Origin: Candidozyma auris
Taxonomy: Eukaryota > Ascomycota > Pichiomycetes > Serinales > Metschnikowiaceae
DNA: 64,000 bases
Reading direction: 5' to 3'
Assembly (NCBI RefSeq): GCF_003013715.1
Contig: NC_072813.1
Span: forward strand, 1,488,001-1,552,000
The notes under the pieces were generated by a model. That model made no database searches. It had not been told where the DNA came from and worked only from the letters and a program-made list of their open reading frames with translations. Both the position numbers and the translations under genes were made by a program. Positions 1 to 11,292 of the stretch are shown in pieces; within the stretch, counting starts at the first letter, position 1, and each line of letters opens with the position of its first letter.

Positions 1-2936
1 AGGGAGTGTGGAGCATTCTTCAACACCTGGCCCAAAGATTCGCCGTTTGCGTAGGCGTCGATCTCCTTTCTGATCGACAACATCGACTCGACAAACCTGT
101 CGAGCTCCTCCAAGTTCTCAGACTCGGTGGGCTCAATCATCAACGTTCCGGCAACAGGGAACGACATGGTGGGGGCGTGGAAGCCGTAGTCCTGCAAACG
201 CTTGGCCACATCGATGGCCTCGATGCCCACAGACTTGAACTCACGCAAGTCAATGATGAACTCGTGAGCGCAGTGCTTGATGCCTTGTTCCTTGGAGGCT
301 GTTGGGTCCACAAACAACACCTGGTAGGCATCCTTCAACCTGTGAAGCATGTAGTTGGCGTTGAGCATGGCAAGGGCAGAAGCATAAGGCAAGCCCTTGG
401 AACCAAGCATCTTTATGTATGAGTAAGACACTGGAATCACCGCGGCGGAGCCGAAGGGAGCAGAGTTGACGGCCTGGATTGATTCAGCGGTAGCGTGGGG
501 CGTTTGCACGAAATGGTGTTTTGGCAAGTATGGCACAAGTCTCTCGGCAACGCACACAGGGCCCTGGCCGGGACCACCACCGCCGTGAGACAAGGCGAAA
601 GTCTTGTGGATGTTCAAATGGCAAACATCAGCACCCAAGTCACCTGGCGAAGTAAGGCCGACCTGGGCGTTCATGTTGGCACCGTCAAGGTAAACCAACC
701 CGCCGTGGGAGTGAACAGTGTCAATGGCATCTCTCACGCCAGGCTCAAACAAACCGTAAGTGGATGGGTATGTGATCATGATGGAGCACAAATTCTCCTT
801 GTGCTTTTCTGCCTTGTCTTTTAAATCAGAAAGGTCAATGGAACCGTTGTCCAAGCACTTGACTGGAACCACTTTAAGGCCACACATGGCAGCACTTGCA
901 GGGTTGGTTCCGTGGGCAGACACTGGGATCAAGCAGATGTTACGCTTTTCGTACTCGCCATTGGCTTTGTGGTATTGACGGATCAAAGAGAGACCTGTGT
1001 ATTCACCTTGAGCACCAGAGTTGGGCATCATGGTGGTGGCAGCAAAACCAGTAATATCGTTCAAGTCGTGCTCAAACTCGGAGATCAATTCCTTGTAACC
1101 CTCAGCCTGGTCTGCTGGGGCAAATGGGTGAATCAATGCAAAGCCTGGCATCGATAAAGTTTGCATCTCAACGGTAGCATTTAACTTCATGGTACATGAA
1201 CCCAATGGGATCATGGAGTTGGCCAACGACAAGTCCTTGGACTGCAACAAGTGCAAGTAACGCAACATGGCGGTCTCAGAGTGGTGTTTGTTGAACACCT
1301 CGTTGGGCAAGATCTCGTCGCTTCTCAAAAGCTCTGCAGGGATCTTTGGCAACTCTTCAGGCAAATGAGCAGCAGTACCAGTGAAAAGCTCCACCAATCC
1401 TTCCAAGTCGGCTTGGGTGACGGTCTCGTCCAAGGCACAGGACACGGTTGAGTCGTTCACCTTAAACAAGTTGATGTTATATTTGTCTAAAGCGATCTTC
1501 AAAAGCTCATCAGCACCAACACCGTTCAACTCGACAGACAAGGTGTCAAACCAAGTATCGTTGAGAAGCTTGTGAGGAGAGTTGTTGGCAATCGCATCAG
1601 CAAGGACAGTAGTGTAGCCGTAGACACGAGAGGCAATGTTTTTAAGGCCAGCTGGACCGTGATACACAGCGTACATGGCGGCCATGTTGGCCAAAAGAGC
1701 CTGGGCGGTGCAGATGTTGGAGGTGGCCTTTTCTCTTTTAATATGCTGCTCACGAGTCTGCAACGCCAATCTCAAGGCTGGCTTGTTCAATCTGTCCTTG
1801 GACACACCGACGATTCTGCCTGGCACTTTTCTAGAGAATTTTTCAGTGGTTGCAAAGAAAGCGGCGTGGGGCCCACCGTAGCCAAATGGAACACCAAATC
1901 TCTGGGAGGTGCCCAAGGCGATATCGGCGCCAAAGTCTGCTGGAGGCTTCAACACAGTCAATGCAAGCAAGTCAGTGGCCATGGCAAAAAGGCCCTTGTT
2001 TTTATGGATAATGTCGCCAATCTTGGTGAAGTTGTGAAGAGAACCGTCGGTGGCAGGGTATTGAACCAAGGCACCGCAGACGTCGGCGGCAATCTGCTCA
2101 AGTTGAGCTACTCCCTCCTCAGTGGTCAAGGGAAGCACCACAACCTCGACGCCGATGTTGCCTGCGCGAGATTCAATCACGTCCAAGGTCTGAGGGTGCA
2201 ACTTGGCATCCACAACGTACTTCTTCTTTTTGGAACGCAGATTCACAAACGACATGGCCATAGCCTCTGCGGCAGCGGTGCCCTCGTCCAACAAGGAAGC
2301 GTTGGCAATGTGCAACCCGGTCAAGGAGCTCACCATGGTCTGGTAGTTGAGCAACGACTCCAAGCGGCCCTGAGAGATCTCGGGCTGGTACGGAGTGTAC
2401 GAAGTGTACCACTCGGGCAGCTCCAACAAGTTACGCTGAATCACAGGCGGAACAATGGTTCCATGGTACCCTTTGCCAATGAAGGACTTTGCGATTCTGT
2501 TTTTCGCAGCCATTTCGCCCAAGTGCGCGAGCATCTGCTGCTCCGTGTACCCTTGCTGCGGCAGCACTTTCAAGGGCCTCTTGACAAGCACATGGGGAGG
2601 AATCAGCGCCGTCAAAAACTCGTCCATGTCCTTGTACCCCAACGACTTGAGCATGTGACTGACGTCTTCAGGCGAAGGCCCAAAGTGGCGGCGAGCAAAA
2701 GTGTCAAGCTCAGCATAGGTAGGACCCTCTTTCAGCGGATTGTAGACTTGCTGGTAGTTGGCGCTCGAGGTGTTGGCGGTAGCAAGCCCGCGAGCGCTGG
2801 GAGCGAGGCCTTGGGGGAGGCTCTGGGGAAGGCCGTGAGCAAGTGATGAGTGCGATAAGATAGCAGGAGAGAGGTTGACACGAGTAGAGACCCTGAGACG
2901 CCTGGAGGCGGCACGTGCCACTGCTGCTCTGAACAT
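1..2936 (-). CDS. GCV2: Glycine dehydrogenase (decarboxylating), mitochondrial P protein of the glycine cleavage system, 3' end cut
   Basis: PLP-dependent P subunit of the mitochondrial glycine cleavage complex. It decarboxylates glycine and passes the aminomethyl group to the lipoyl H protein. About 978 codons lie in the window, starting at the ATG at 2936-2934; the family is about 1,030 residues, so roughly 55 C-terminal residues lie beyond position 1. The N-terminus ([16 protein letters not shown]) is Arg/Ala/Ser-rich like a matrix presequence. Diagnostic motifs are [16 protein letters not shown] near residue 175, [10 protein letters not shown] near 580, and the PLP site HLNIHKTF with Lys778 (codon 605-603) followed by the glycine loop [12 protein letters not shown] at 2418-2420 (codon 173, just before PEWYTSY) probably reads as serine. 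The first 60 or so residues before the conserved part are low in similarity signal. Confidence 0.97.
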   Translation of the reverse strand, partial: MFRAAVARAASRRLRVSTRVNLSPAILSHSSLAHGLPQSLPQGLAPSARGLATANTSSANYQQVYNPLKEGPTYAELDTFARRHFGPSPEDVSHMLKSLGYKDMDEFLTALIPPHVLVKRPLKVLPQQGYTEQQMLAHLGEMAAKNRIAKSFIGKGYHGTIVPPVIQRNLLELPEWYTSYTPYQPEISQGRLESLLNYQTMVSSLTGLHIANASLLDEGTAAAEAMAMSFVNLRSKKKKYVVDAKLHPQTLDVIESRAGNIGVEVVVLPLTTEEGVAQLEQIAADVCGALVQYPATDGSLHNFTKIGDIIHKNKGLFAMATDLLALTVLKPPADFGADIALGTSQRFGVPFGYGGPHAAFFATTEKFSRKVPGRIVGVSKDRLNKPALRLALQTREQHIKREKATSNICTAQALLANMAAMYAVYHGPAGLKNIASRVYGYTTVLADAIANNSPHKLLNDTWFDTLSVELNGVGADELLKIALDKYNINLFKVNDSTVSCALDETVTQADLEGLVELFTGTAAHLPEELPKIPAELLRSDEILPNEVFNKHHSETAMLRYLHLLQSKDLSLANSMIPLGSCTMKLNATVEMQTLSMPGFALIHPFAPADQAEGYKELISEFEHDLNDITGFAATTMMPNSGAQGEYTGLSLIRQYHKANGEYEKRNICLIPVSAHGTNPASAAMCGLKVVPVKCLDNGSIDLSDLKDKAEKHKENLCSIMITYPSTYGLFEPGVRDAIDTVHSHGGLVYLDGANMNAQVGLTSPGDLGADVCHLNIHKTFALSHGGGGPGQGPVCVAERLVPYLPKHHFVQTPHATAESIQAVNSAPFGSAAVIPVSYSYIKMLGSKGLPYASALAMLNANYMLHRLKDAYQVLFVDPTASKEQGIKHCAHEFIIDLREFKSVGIEAIDVAKRLQDYGFHAPTMSFPVAGTLMIEPTESENLEELDRFVESMLSIRKEIDAYANGESLGQVLKNAPHS

Positions 2937-3857
2937 GAAGAAAAGAAGGAAAAGGTGGTGGAGTTGTGATTGGATTCGCTATTTCTGGGGAACCCGGTGC
3001 TTATATATCTCTAGGGTGGACTCGGGAAGCAGTCAACAGAGTCAGAAACGGCACCACCGCACCGGTGCGCGCCTGGGGGATGGGGCTCCCTGCATCGCCT
3101 GGGGAGATGGAATGAGCATCGGCTGGAGGGCACACTTTGACTCGGTTCGCGAGGCCTCACCCTGGAAATTACAAAATGTCACCTGGCTGCAAATGGGCCA
3201 CTAGAAGTTTTCTTCGTATAGAAATATTGAAGAGAAAGAGACCAAACTCAAGAGGTTATGGTGGAGGTTTTTGAATTGAGTTCGGTTTCTGGACAAGTAG
3301 GAAAGCCGTTGTTGTTGTTCATTGATGTTTTCTTCATGGGCCTGCCCGCGAACCCTCGGTTGACTTCGCTCATCACAGGATCGATAAGGGTACTTGTCAC
3401 CGATCCATGTCTGGTAGAGGTATAAGTTTTTAGTTGAGATCTGTTACTGTTGATCTGGTGATTCTGTTTTACGATGCTACGTTTATTATTATATTTTTTT
3501 TTGATCTTTTTTTTTTTTTTTTATGCCTAGTAGTTAAATCTTGATCAGCTTGCTGAAATTTTCACTTTCTTGCTAAATGTGCCCGTCTGTGCGGAATTAT
3601 TCACATCAAGGCTGCAATCAATGAGACAAATGAAGGTACCACGATATACATCAAATACATCGTAACTTTCACAAAACCTGCTCTGAAATGACGTAGGGCT
3701 TGATACGATAATAGTTTCAGATTCGTCTGCTAAACTCCTGAATTCAAACCTTGGGAAGCTCGGCACAATATGCCCATATCAACTACTACTTCTTCCAACT
3801 CCTACACTGTTTTTCAAGCTAAATATATTATTTCAATGACACTAAAATGAAACTAGC
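2937..3857. other. Intergenic: GCV2 promoter and TEF1 3' flank
   Basis: No convincing gene. The right part, next to the TEF1 stop, is TEF1 3' flank; the left part is GCV2 promoter, with a TATA-like TTATATATCT at about 3000-3009. A T-rich run lies at about 3487-3522. A 73-codon open frame on the minus strand at 3545-3766 has no recognisable features and was not accepted. Confidence 0.6.
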
Positions 3858-5234
3858 TTATTTCTTAGCAGCCTTCTGGGCAGCCTTGGTAACCTTACCG
3901 GCCTTGTCGGACTTCTCAACAGACTTGATGACACCGACAGCAACAGTCTGTCTCATGTCTCTAACAGCGAATCTACCCAATGGTGGGTAGTCAGTGAAAG
4001 CCTCAACACACATAGGCTTGGTTGGCACCATCTTGACAATAGCAGCGTCACCGGACTTGATGAACTTTGGCTCGTCCTCCAACTTCTTACCGGTTCTTCT
4101 GTCGATCTTCTCAATCAAGGTGTCGAACTTACAAGCAATGTGGGCAGTGTGACAGTCCAACACTGGAGAGTAACCAGAGGAGATCTGACCTGGGTGGTTC
4201 AACACAATAACCTGGGCGGTGAAAGACTCGGAACCCTTTGGTGGGTCGTTCTTAGAGTCACCACAGACGTTACCTCTTCTGATCTCCTTGACAGAGACGT
4301 TCTTGACGTTGAAACCAACGTTGTCACCTGGGACACCCTCGGCCAACTGCTCGTGGTGCATCTCAACGGACTTGACTTCGGTGGTGACACCAGCTGGGGC
4401 GAAGGTGACAACCATACCGGCCTTGATGACACCGGTCTCGACTCTACCGACTGGCACAGTACCAATACCACCGATCTTGTAGACATCCTGCAATGGCAAT
4501 CTCAATGGCTTGTCGGTTGGTCTGGTTGGTGGCTCAATAGCGTCAATGGCCTCCAACAAGGTCTTACCGGTGGACTTACCGGCCTTGGTCTCCTTCTCCC
4601 AACCCTTGTACCAGTCACAGTTGGTAGAGGCCTCAATCATGTTGTCACCGTTCCAACCAGAGATTGGCACGAAAGGAACAGTCTTAGGGTTGTAACCAAC
4701 CTTCTTGACGAAGTTGGAGGTCTCCTTGACAATTTCCTCGAATCTGTTCTTGTCCCACTTGACAGAGTCCATCTTGTTGATGGCAACAATCAACTGCTTG
4801 ACACCCAAGGTGTAGGCCAAAAGAGCGTGCTCTCTGGTCTGACCGTCCTTGGAGATACCAGCCTCGAACTCACCAACACCACCGGCAATGATCAAGATGG
4901 CACAGTCAGCCTGGGAAGTACCAGTGATCATGTTCTTGATGAAATCTCTGTGACCTGGAGCATCAATGACGGTAACGTGGTACTTTGGAGTCTCGAACTT
5001 CCACAAAGCGATATCGATGGTGATACCTCTCTCACGCTCAGCCTTCAACTTGTCCAAAACCCAAGCGTACTTGAAAGAACCCTTACCCAACTCGGCGGCT
5101 TCCTTCTCGAACTTCTCAATGGTTCTCTTGTCGATACCACCACACTTGTAAATCAAGTGACCGGTGGTGGTGGACTTACCAGAGTCGACGTGACCAATGA
5201 CAACCAAGTTAACGTGCTGCTTCTCTTTACCCAT
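3858..5234 (-). CDS. TEF1: Translation elongation factor 1-alpha (eEF1A)
   Basis: GTPase that delivers aminoacyl-tRNA to the ribosomal A site in the cytosol. The 458-residue length is exactly that usual for fungal eEF1A. The G motifs are GHVDSGKST (G1, residue 14 on), DAPGHRDF (G3) and NKMD (G4), followed by the two beta-barrel domains and the lysine-rich end KAAQKAAKK. Codon use is extremely biased (TTG for Leu, AGA for Arg, GGT for Gly), the mark of a very highly expressed yeast gene. A TATATATA box at 5302-5309 lies about 70 nt upstream of the start, and a Cbf1/Tbf1-type pair lies at 5585-5616. It could be one of two identical TEF copies; a second copy would be elsewhere in the genome. Confidence 0.99.
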   Translation of the reverse strand: MGKEKQHVNLVVIGHVDSGKSTTTGHLIYKCGGIDKRTIEKFEKEAAELGKGSFKYAWVLDKLKAERERGITIDIALWKFETPKYHVTVIDAPGHRDFIKNMITGTSQADCAILIIAGGVGEFEAGISKDGQTREHALLAYTLGVKQLIVAINKMDSVKWDKNRFEEIVKETSNFVKKVGYNPKTVPFVPISGWNGDNMIEASTNCDWYKGWEKETKAGKSTGKTLLEAIDAIEPPTRPTDKPLRLPLQDVYKIGGIGTVPVGRVETGVIKAGMVVTFAPAGVTTEVKSVEMHHEQLAEGVPGDNVGFNVKNVSVKEIRRGNVCGDSKNDPPKGSESFTAQVIVLNHPGQISSGYSPVLDCHTAHIACKFDTLIEKIDRRTGKKLEDEPKFIKSGDAAIVKMVPTKPMCVEAFTDYPPLGRFAVRDMRQTVAVGVIKSVEKSDKAGKVTKAAQKAAKK

Positions 5235-5880
5235 TTTTGTTAGTTTTTGAGGTGATACAGAAAAAGATCAAAAGGGGAGAATTTTTTTCCAGAGTGCGCC
5301 TTATATATAGAGTGGGCGATGGCAGGCGCTAAGGTGAGAAAAAAATTTGCTTCGCCGGGTAACCCACATACGGGATGAAAATTACGCTTGTCGTTATACA
5401 ATATACGCCGGGGCAATGCATTGTTTTGGAATAAGCGAGATTGATTTTCTCCATTGATTTGTGCATTCTGTTTACTGACTACTCAGGGTGGCAAACACGA
5501 AGGCGAGGAAGTAGAAGTAGGTGGACGCCCGGTGACTCATCGAATTGCCCCTTATTGACCTCCTTATAAACTCCCCTTGCAAGGCACGTGAAATGAGGCG
5601 CGGGCGCGAGCCCTAAACTCCTACCCCTTCCTAGTATCATACAATGTGATTGAATTGTCCCCCATCATGTAATACATCCATGTATTATGAATAATTAGCT
5701 TGTTATGCTCGGGAATAAAGTTGTATGTTGATCGCCATGAAAGACAGTACGGAAAAAACGAACGCTTCCCCTGTCATTGTGCAGGTCGGCGCTGGTTCAC
5801 AGCCTACCCGGTAGGTCAAGCTACCAACTTTGTCTCAGATCGTGCATTGCAGACATTGTGGAGGCAGTATAGTGAGCTAA
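5235..5880. other. Intergenic: TEF1 promoter and SDS24 3' flank
   Basis: About 650 bp holding the TEF1 promoter (TATA 5302-5309, Reb1-like CGGGTAA at 5356-5362, Cbf1 and Tbf1 sites at 5585-5616) and, on its right side, the 3' end of the SDS24 transcript. No coding frame stands out. Confidence 0.7.
5585..5616. promoter_or_regulatory. Cbf1-type E-box and Tbf1-type site upstream of TEF1
   Basis: CACGTGA at 5585-5591 and AGCCCTAA at 5609-5616 lie 18 bp apart, about 350-380 bp upstream of the TEF1 ATG. The second matches the Tbf1 consensus ARCCCTAA exactly. In Candida-clade yeasts adjacent Cbf1 and Tbf1 sites drive ribosomal-protein genes, so control of an elongation factor by the same pair is plausible. 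The sites are seen; binding is inferred. Confidence 0.55.
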
Positions 5881-7440
5881 TTACTGCTCAAAGGCACTAT
5901 CTCTCTGGCCTGTTTGATATGTTTTCCGGAACATATCCTGGTTGGGTTGGACATATGGTTGAGTAACTGGTGCAGAAGTCGAGGGGGTTCCTGACGGGAG
6001 GTGGGAGCTTTCAATCGATGATCTGGTTGTAGATGTAGATGAGCGCCTTCTGTGGTTTCTTGCAGTCTGTGGATCAATTTTGACCCCAGATTTGTGATGC
6101 GCAAATAATCCTAGAATATCAGTAAGGGTAACCACACCAACGAGTTTACCTGGGCGACCGCTTTCTGGTTGGATTCCTTCGTTGGAGAGCGCAGCCTCTA
6201 CAGTGCTTGGCTGGCCAGAAACGGAGCCCATGTGCCCACCTCTGCTTTCGACTATCCATAATCTGTGAGATTCAGTGGCTACCAACTTGGCAATTACTCT
6301 GCCTAGAGAGCTTTGCTGGCTGACATGGAAAATTGGAAATTGGTCTTGACCACGCTCGATACCTTTTTGCGATAAGTTGTAAGAAATGAAGTTTGTCACG
6401 GGCTTGAATAGTAAATGGGAGTTCTTTGTGGATGATACATTCTTAACATCGACAATAGAGATATTGCCCACCAAGGACTTGTTTTTGTCAATTACTGCAA
6501 GAGACGACACGCGCTCGTCAAACATCTTCTGCAACGCCTCTATCAATGGCTGGTCACCTTGGATGGTGATTGGAGAAGTGGAGCCGATCTTCAAGTCTTG
6601 CAAAGTGGAGTTGAGTAAGAACTCAAGCGAGGGGAACCTCCTGGCGTTCTCCCAAAGGAATCTGATCGTTCTTCTCTGAGAAAGGATACCGGAGATTTTG
6701 TTCGCAGAGTTGACTATGGCCACTCTATGAACACCATTGCCAAACGCCTCCACCGCCTTGAACAAGGACTCATGTTCCTTTAACTTGACGAATGGTGTCT
6801 TTGGGTGCAACCGCACAATGAAGTCAACGGGCACTTCCTCGCCCTTTTTGGCCTTGGCCACAAGCTGGTGGAATCTCTCATGCTTCTGCTGCGTATTGAG
6901 AGTGTTAGCCTCACCGTTTTCGTCGGGAATATCGTCCACACACAAGTCGCTGATGGCAATTTTGTTCATGATCAACAAAAGGTACGTGTTTAAGTCTGAG
7001 TAGTCAAACGATAAGCAATTGGACAAGTCGGAGGAGTCAGCAGTGCACGAAACGGGTAACGAGGTCAAATTGTGCGAGATCAATGTTTCGAACGCCTTCT
7101 GGACAGAGTAGGTTCTATTGATGGCAATAAGCTTATTGGATTCGGCCAAGTCAGCCAATATCACGTCTGTCCAGTCGTGTCTGGGGTTCCCGCCCGCCTG
7201 GTACACCGACAGCGCTCTGGAGGAAATGGAGGTGTTTCTCGACAAAGAAAACTCGTCAATGGAGGCCAGGTGGTTTGCAGAATCGGCAGGAAGCGGAGGT
7301 GGCGACGAGAGCATCTCCACAATGGAGTGTTTCCTGGAGACCGAGCCACTGTGGGACAGAGACGTGTGAGGCACGTTCAAAGGCTGGTGGAGCTGCTGAT
7401 TGCCCTGGTGTGGCGACAGGGGTGACCTCTGGAAAGACAT
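5881..7440 (-). CDS. SDS24: CBS-domain protein of the Sds23/Sds24 family
   Basis: 519 residues, close to the about 527 of S. cerevisiae Sds23/Sds24. These cytosolic proteins carry CBS domain pairs and act in cell separation, fluid-phase endocytosis, APC/cyclosome and PP2A-type phosphatase control. The N-terminal 80 residues are Ser/Pro/His/Gln-rich and probably disordered (contains RKHSIVEMLSSPPPLP). CBS repeats follow from about residue 85 to 455, with typical segments such as ISGILSQRRTIRFL and LVGVVTLTDILGLF. The C-terminal 70 residues are again Ser/Thr-rich with RRRSST, a PKA-like site. Non-duplicated yeasts have one gene for the Sds23/Sds24 pair, so the choice of name is conventional. 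Confidence 0.93.
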   Translation of the reverse strand: MSFQRSPLSPHQGNQQLHQPLNVPHTSLSHSGSVSRKHSIVEMLSSPPPLPADSANHLASIDEFSLSRNTSISSRALSVYQAGGNPRHDWTDVILADLAESNKLIAINRTYSVQKAFETLISHNLTSLPVSCTADSSDLSNCLSFDYSDLNTYLLLIMNKIAISDLCVDDIPDENGEANTLNTQQKHERFHQLVAKAKKGEEVPVDFIVRLHPKTPFVKLKEHESLFKAVEAFGNGVHRVAIVNSANKISGILSQRRTIRFLWENARRFPSLEFLLNSTLQDLKIGSTSPITIQGDQPLIEALQKMFDERVSSLAVIDKNKSLVGNISIVDVKNVSSTKNSHLLFKPVTNFISYNLSQKGIERGQDQFPIFHVSQQSSLGRVIAKLVATESHRLWIVESRGGHMGSVSGQPSTVEAALSNEGIQPESGRPGKLVGVVTLTDILGLFAHHKSGVKIDPQTARNHRRRSSTSTTRSSIESSHLPSGTPSTSAPVTQPYVQPNQDMFRKTYQTGQRDSAFEQ

Positions 7441-7807
7441 GGGGGAGGATTATGGAGAGAGCAATTTCAGTGGTGTTCCAGTGAAAAGTGTATGGTATTA
7501 GGGGAAAACGTCAATTCGTGGGGGCGCAACAAGGAGTGGTCACAGGTGAAAGAAAATGAGTCAAAGATGGGGATTGCGATAACAGAAGCGGCTGGATGGG
7601 AACAGCCAATTGTTTTTTGGTAGAATCAGTTGCAGCAATTCAATGTGTGAAGCAACCGTTTGGCAAAGGACGTAGAAAAGATGGGGAAGGCAAAGAGGTG
7701 AGAGCGTGAGAAAAAGTCACCAGGAGGACGCCAGACACAGGCAGGCGAACAAAGGCTGAATGGTAGCCAGGGCCCGAAATTCAGCCATGGGATTTCGCGG
7801 GTGGGGC

Positions 7808-7831
7808 GAGGCAGAGGCAGAGGCAGAGGCA
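7808..7831. repeat. GAGGCA hexamer microsatellite, 4 units
   Basis: Four perfect consecutive copies of GAGGCA, in the SDS24 upstream region. Non-coding; likely a length-variable site. Confidence 0.9.
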
Positions 7832-9128
7832 GAAAAACTCTCGCTCTCAGGCCACTTTCCCCAGACGTTGAAGCAACTGCTGCCGAGGCAAATGATTCTG
7901 TGGTGCGATTAATAACGGAACGAGGTGGTCGGAATGACGTCGACTTGGATTCTGGGGAATCGGTTGGGTAGTGTTTGCAGTTTGGGCCTGTCGGTGGGAG
8001 CTCGGTGGAGGAGGCAAGAATTCGCAGCCAATTTCACCACCATTGCCAGAAGCTTTCCAGAGCAGTTCCATTAAAGTGAAGAGAACGAAAGTTGAGGTTT
8101 AGATTTAGAAAGATGAAATGACTCTGCCATTATCCGAATTTTTGGCCCTGATTAGAATTGTGGGAAGTATAGATACGGTCCGGCGTTTGGTGGGCTTGAG
8201 GCCGGTGGAGTGTAGAGATTATTGGAGACAGAGTGATCACTACGGATTATTGGCGCAAAATAGGTCATAAGTTCGTTTGGATTGTGCGTATGACAAGTTG
8301 ATGAGTCTACGGTTGAAGAGGGATCTGTAGTTGAAGAGTTTGCGATAAGAGATCAGTTGATTTGGGTAGCACTGCTTTATGTGGATGTTAGTTGCTGCGA
8401 AACGGTGCAACAGGTGAGGACAAGAGTTCCAGAGACTAGGAATGTGGGATATCGGCTAACTCTAGTGATTTCGAAATAAAGGAATCTGCTGTGCTTATCA
8501 ATTGTGGAAATGTAGCGGGCTGTGGTCGAAGTAGAGTAATAAGAAGATCTGGTAGGATGGTCAATGGCGGTAAGAAAAACAGAGTTGCCAGGTGACCTAG
8601 AGTACTATTTATGAGAAGCCAGGAAATCATGGGCAGCATTAGTGACCCAGCATCTACAGCGTGGGGAAGCTGGGTTGAGGGCTAGATAGTAAATGGGTGA
8701 AAAATGGCTGCGAAAAAGTGAAATACCCAGGTCGCCCATCGGACGAAATACCTATGCTACACGAACACTATAAAGTAAATTGTCGGAACGAAGCAGATTT
8801 TATATCATAATCTTGAACATGATCAGATGATTTCTATAATTTCTGTCATTCTAAGCATATTCAGTACAAAAGCTATCAATTTGACACCCAGCATGATGTT
8901 ACTCCAAGCACGTAACAGCGTTGTTTACACCTACCTCTACTCTCATTTACCTACGACGCTATGAGAACCGTGGGTGAAAAGCAAGGATGGTCGCCGCTCA
9001 ATATCATCAATCCAGATTCAATAAAGGCAGGATCCCAAAAGAAATTCATGAAAAATGTATGACTTTGTTTACCAATAGTCTTGATCAAACCACATGCTAG
9101 ATACTTTTCTTATCTATAGGAAGAAATC

Positions 9129-9188
9129 GTCGGCAGAGATGATTTAAGAACACAGGATGTCGGCAGAGATGATTTAAGAACACAGGAT
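9129..9188. repeat. Perfect 30-bp tandem duplication
   Basis: Two identical 30-bp units (9129-9158 and 9159-9188), each beginning GTCGGCAGAG and ending ACACAGGAT. Perfect identity suggests a recent duplication. It lies in the SDS24-OLE1 gap, outside any accepted gene. Confidence 0.95.
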
Positions 9189-9732
9189 CTGACCAAGGCC
9201 TTGCTGATCTCTGGATGTTTTCTGATAGGGTCAACTCACTATGAGGACAACAAGACCACAGCTTCCCATTTGGCTCGTAGAAGCAAAAAGGTGTAATGCT
9301 TGTCTCATCATTGGACCGTTTCGCTTTCGCTTGATCGCTCGGTGGTGGAGTCAAATTACACAAAACCGCTCGCTTTTTACCACTAACCATTTCTGCGGCG
9401 GCTTCTCACAGGCCAAAGGATCTCGGCGAATTGCTCCGTTTTCTGTGTGATGTAGATTGAATAGTCAGCCGTAGCTTCACGAAACCCGTTGAGCAAAGCC
9501 GCCGGGGAAGCAAAGATGATAAGTGGAGCTGCTGGTGAAGTGAAGCTAATAAGTGGAGTTGATGAAACTATGAAAAAAAAGGACACTAACTAAATGCTTC
9601 GCCTGACGATACAAGTTATTTCAGTACTCGTGAAGTCAAAGACATTTTGAATCTCCATTTGTCCTCGTGAAGTCGCTTTTAGACCATTCTGAATCTACAT
9701 TTTGATGATTGCTTGCCTTTAAGAGAATTACT

Positions 9733-9921
9733 ATGGTTTCCAAACCCCGCCTCGTGGGTTTGCAATTGCATCAATACTCAACGACAATTTGCGCTACACA
9801 TGGTCGATCAGGCCAGAACGCCTCGGGTAATCTTGCTAGCAGGGTAAAGTCGATGGTCCATACTAGAGGATTTGCCAAAGACGCAAACTACGCTCAGCGG
9901 AAAACGGTTGCAAAAAAATAA
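9733..9921 (+). CDS. Possible small basic protein, 62 residues (doubtful)
   Basis: Open frame from ATG 9733 to a TAA, in the middle of a long non-coding region. The product is basic, with few acidic residues, and contains SMVHTRGFAKDANYAQRK. Its Arg/Ser/Thr-rich, acid-poor composition and the RGFA segment resemble a mitochondrial presequence. No family is recognised. The sequence just upstream is repeat-derived, and there is no clear promoter. It may be a chance frame. Confidence 0.2.
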   Translation: MVSKPRLVGLQLHQYSTTICATHGRSGQNASGNLASRVKSMVHTRGFAKDANYAQRKTVAKK

Positions 9922-11292
9922 GAAAGAAAAATAAAAATAAAAAAAAAATGAAGAAGGTTTAAAAAAGGCGCTTTTCGAAACAATGGCGATGTGGTGCCTT
10001 GAACAGCCAGTTGGAGGATAGCTATAAACGAAGATCGGCATGGGCAGTCGATAGGCTGAATGGAAGAAAGCAAAAGAAAAAGCAGCCCGAGGCCATGTGC
10101 AAGGATGCTGAGAGAGAGAGACTCCGAAACCGTAGTGTACAATAGAAACAGAATGGGTCCGAGGTCAACGGGGAAAAAGAAACAGCGCAAACCCACCTAC
10201 GGCACGTGAGACGAATTCCAAAAGAAGGAATAACAAAGAACCTGATTGGAACCTCCTGAAAAGAACAACGCAATTGACAAAAGCGGTGCAATTGCGGGCC
10301 TGTTTGTTCAGTTGCCAACTTCCTCCCTCAGCTGATTTGAGGCGCGAGTAAGCACCCTCAAGCCAGGCCCCTGCCAGATCCCAGTCGCAGTGTTCCAGTG
10401 CTCCAGTGCTCCAGAGGCCCAGTGCTCGAGTTCTTGCCTCGTTTATCAGTGCGCAGGCGCTGTGCGCCCGAGCGAACGGGAACCCAACAATTACACTTCT
10501 CAGGCTCTAGTGGCAGGCACAGCGCTGTGGGACCAATTGAACAGAAAATTCGAAAGAATTCGCTGGGTTGCGGGCGTAAAGGAAGCAAACATGAAAAAGC
10601 CTGTGCCACCGGCAGCAAAACATCTCAGGGATGGATGTGGCGGGTCCCAGGATCAGATCCAGGGTGAAGTGCGCAGGCAGCATGTGCGACCCAGGGGAGG
10701 CAGATTGTAGAGATAGGCGGCTGCGAAGTTGCCCATTGTAGGCAACAAAGAGACAACACAAGACTAGATAGACAAAGCAGGAGAGCAGGTCAATGGACCC
10801 GGATTTGCGAAATGACTGCGAGGCTTTTACAAAAATTAAAAAGATAAAATAGTCAATTGCGAAGATTTGCGTCGATTTAGCGTTGGGATCACCAATTGAC
10901 TTTTGGCACCTGGCTGGTAGGATGGGTGTGGTTGATGGAGTGGGTGGGTTGTGGAAAGGGCCTCGGGAGATATTTTTTCGTCTGCCGCTAGTCGCAGCTT
11001 TTACTGCCATTTTGGCTGTCATTTGCTCACTTCTGCCGCCTCTTCGCTCCCTTCCGTTCATCCACTCGGGCGCCTCCGGCACACACCCAGGCGACACCGG
11101 GCCCAAATTACCCAAAAAATGGGCCTCCTTGGTTGCGTCCCTGCACACTACCGGGGCCAAAAGCACATTACGCTGTGCCGCTGAGATTTCTTTTTCCGCC
11201 CGTTTCGCACCCATTTAAGGCCCTTGGTTTCCAGCGACTTCTTGTTGAAATCTTCTTAATTTCCCAGTTCACCTCATCTTTTAGCCTACATC

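Larger units (their letters stand above)
7441..11292. other. Long intergenic region between SDS24 and OLE1
   Basis: This 3.85 kb separates two divergent genes and is the largest gap in the window. The left end is SDS24 promoter and the right end OLE1 promoter. It holds a hexamer repeat (7808-7831), a 30-bp tandem duplication (9129-9188), decayed repeats at about 9480-9705, and A-rich tracts after 9910. Open frames are present (235 codons on the minus strand at 10507-11214; 62 codons on the plus strand from 9733) but show no family signal. Long regulated promoters are usual for OLE1, which responds to fatty acids, oxygen and temperature. Confidence 0.6.

Noticed and set aside
1572..2846. 424-codon plus-strand frame antisense to GCV2
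   Set aside because: GCV2 on the minus strand has continuous family-level similarity with catalytic motifs; the antisense frame has none.
3545..3766. 73-codon minus-strand frame downstream of TEF1
   Set aside because: No family signal and within the expected TEF1 3' flank.
4140..5243. 367-codon plus-strand frame antisense to TEF1
   Set aside because: Shadow of the strongly biased codon use of TEF1; many similar long antisense frames lie over OLE1, TKL1, POX and CDC19.
10507..11214. 235-codon open frame on the minus strand in the OLE1 upstream region
   Set aside because: No domain or family signal, Cys/Arg/Pro-rich odd composition, and it covers the expected OLE1 promoter with its ATG only about 80 nt before OLE1. 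Probably a chance frame in GC-rich DNA.
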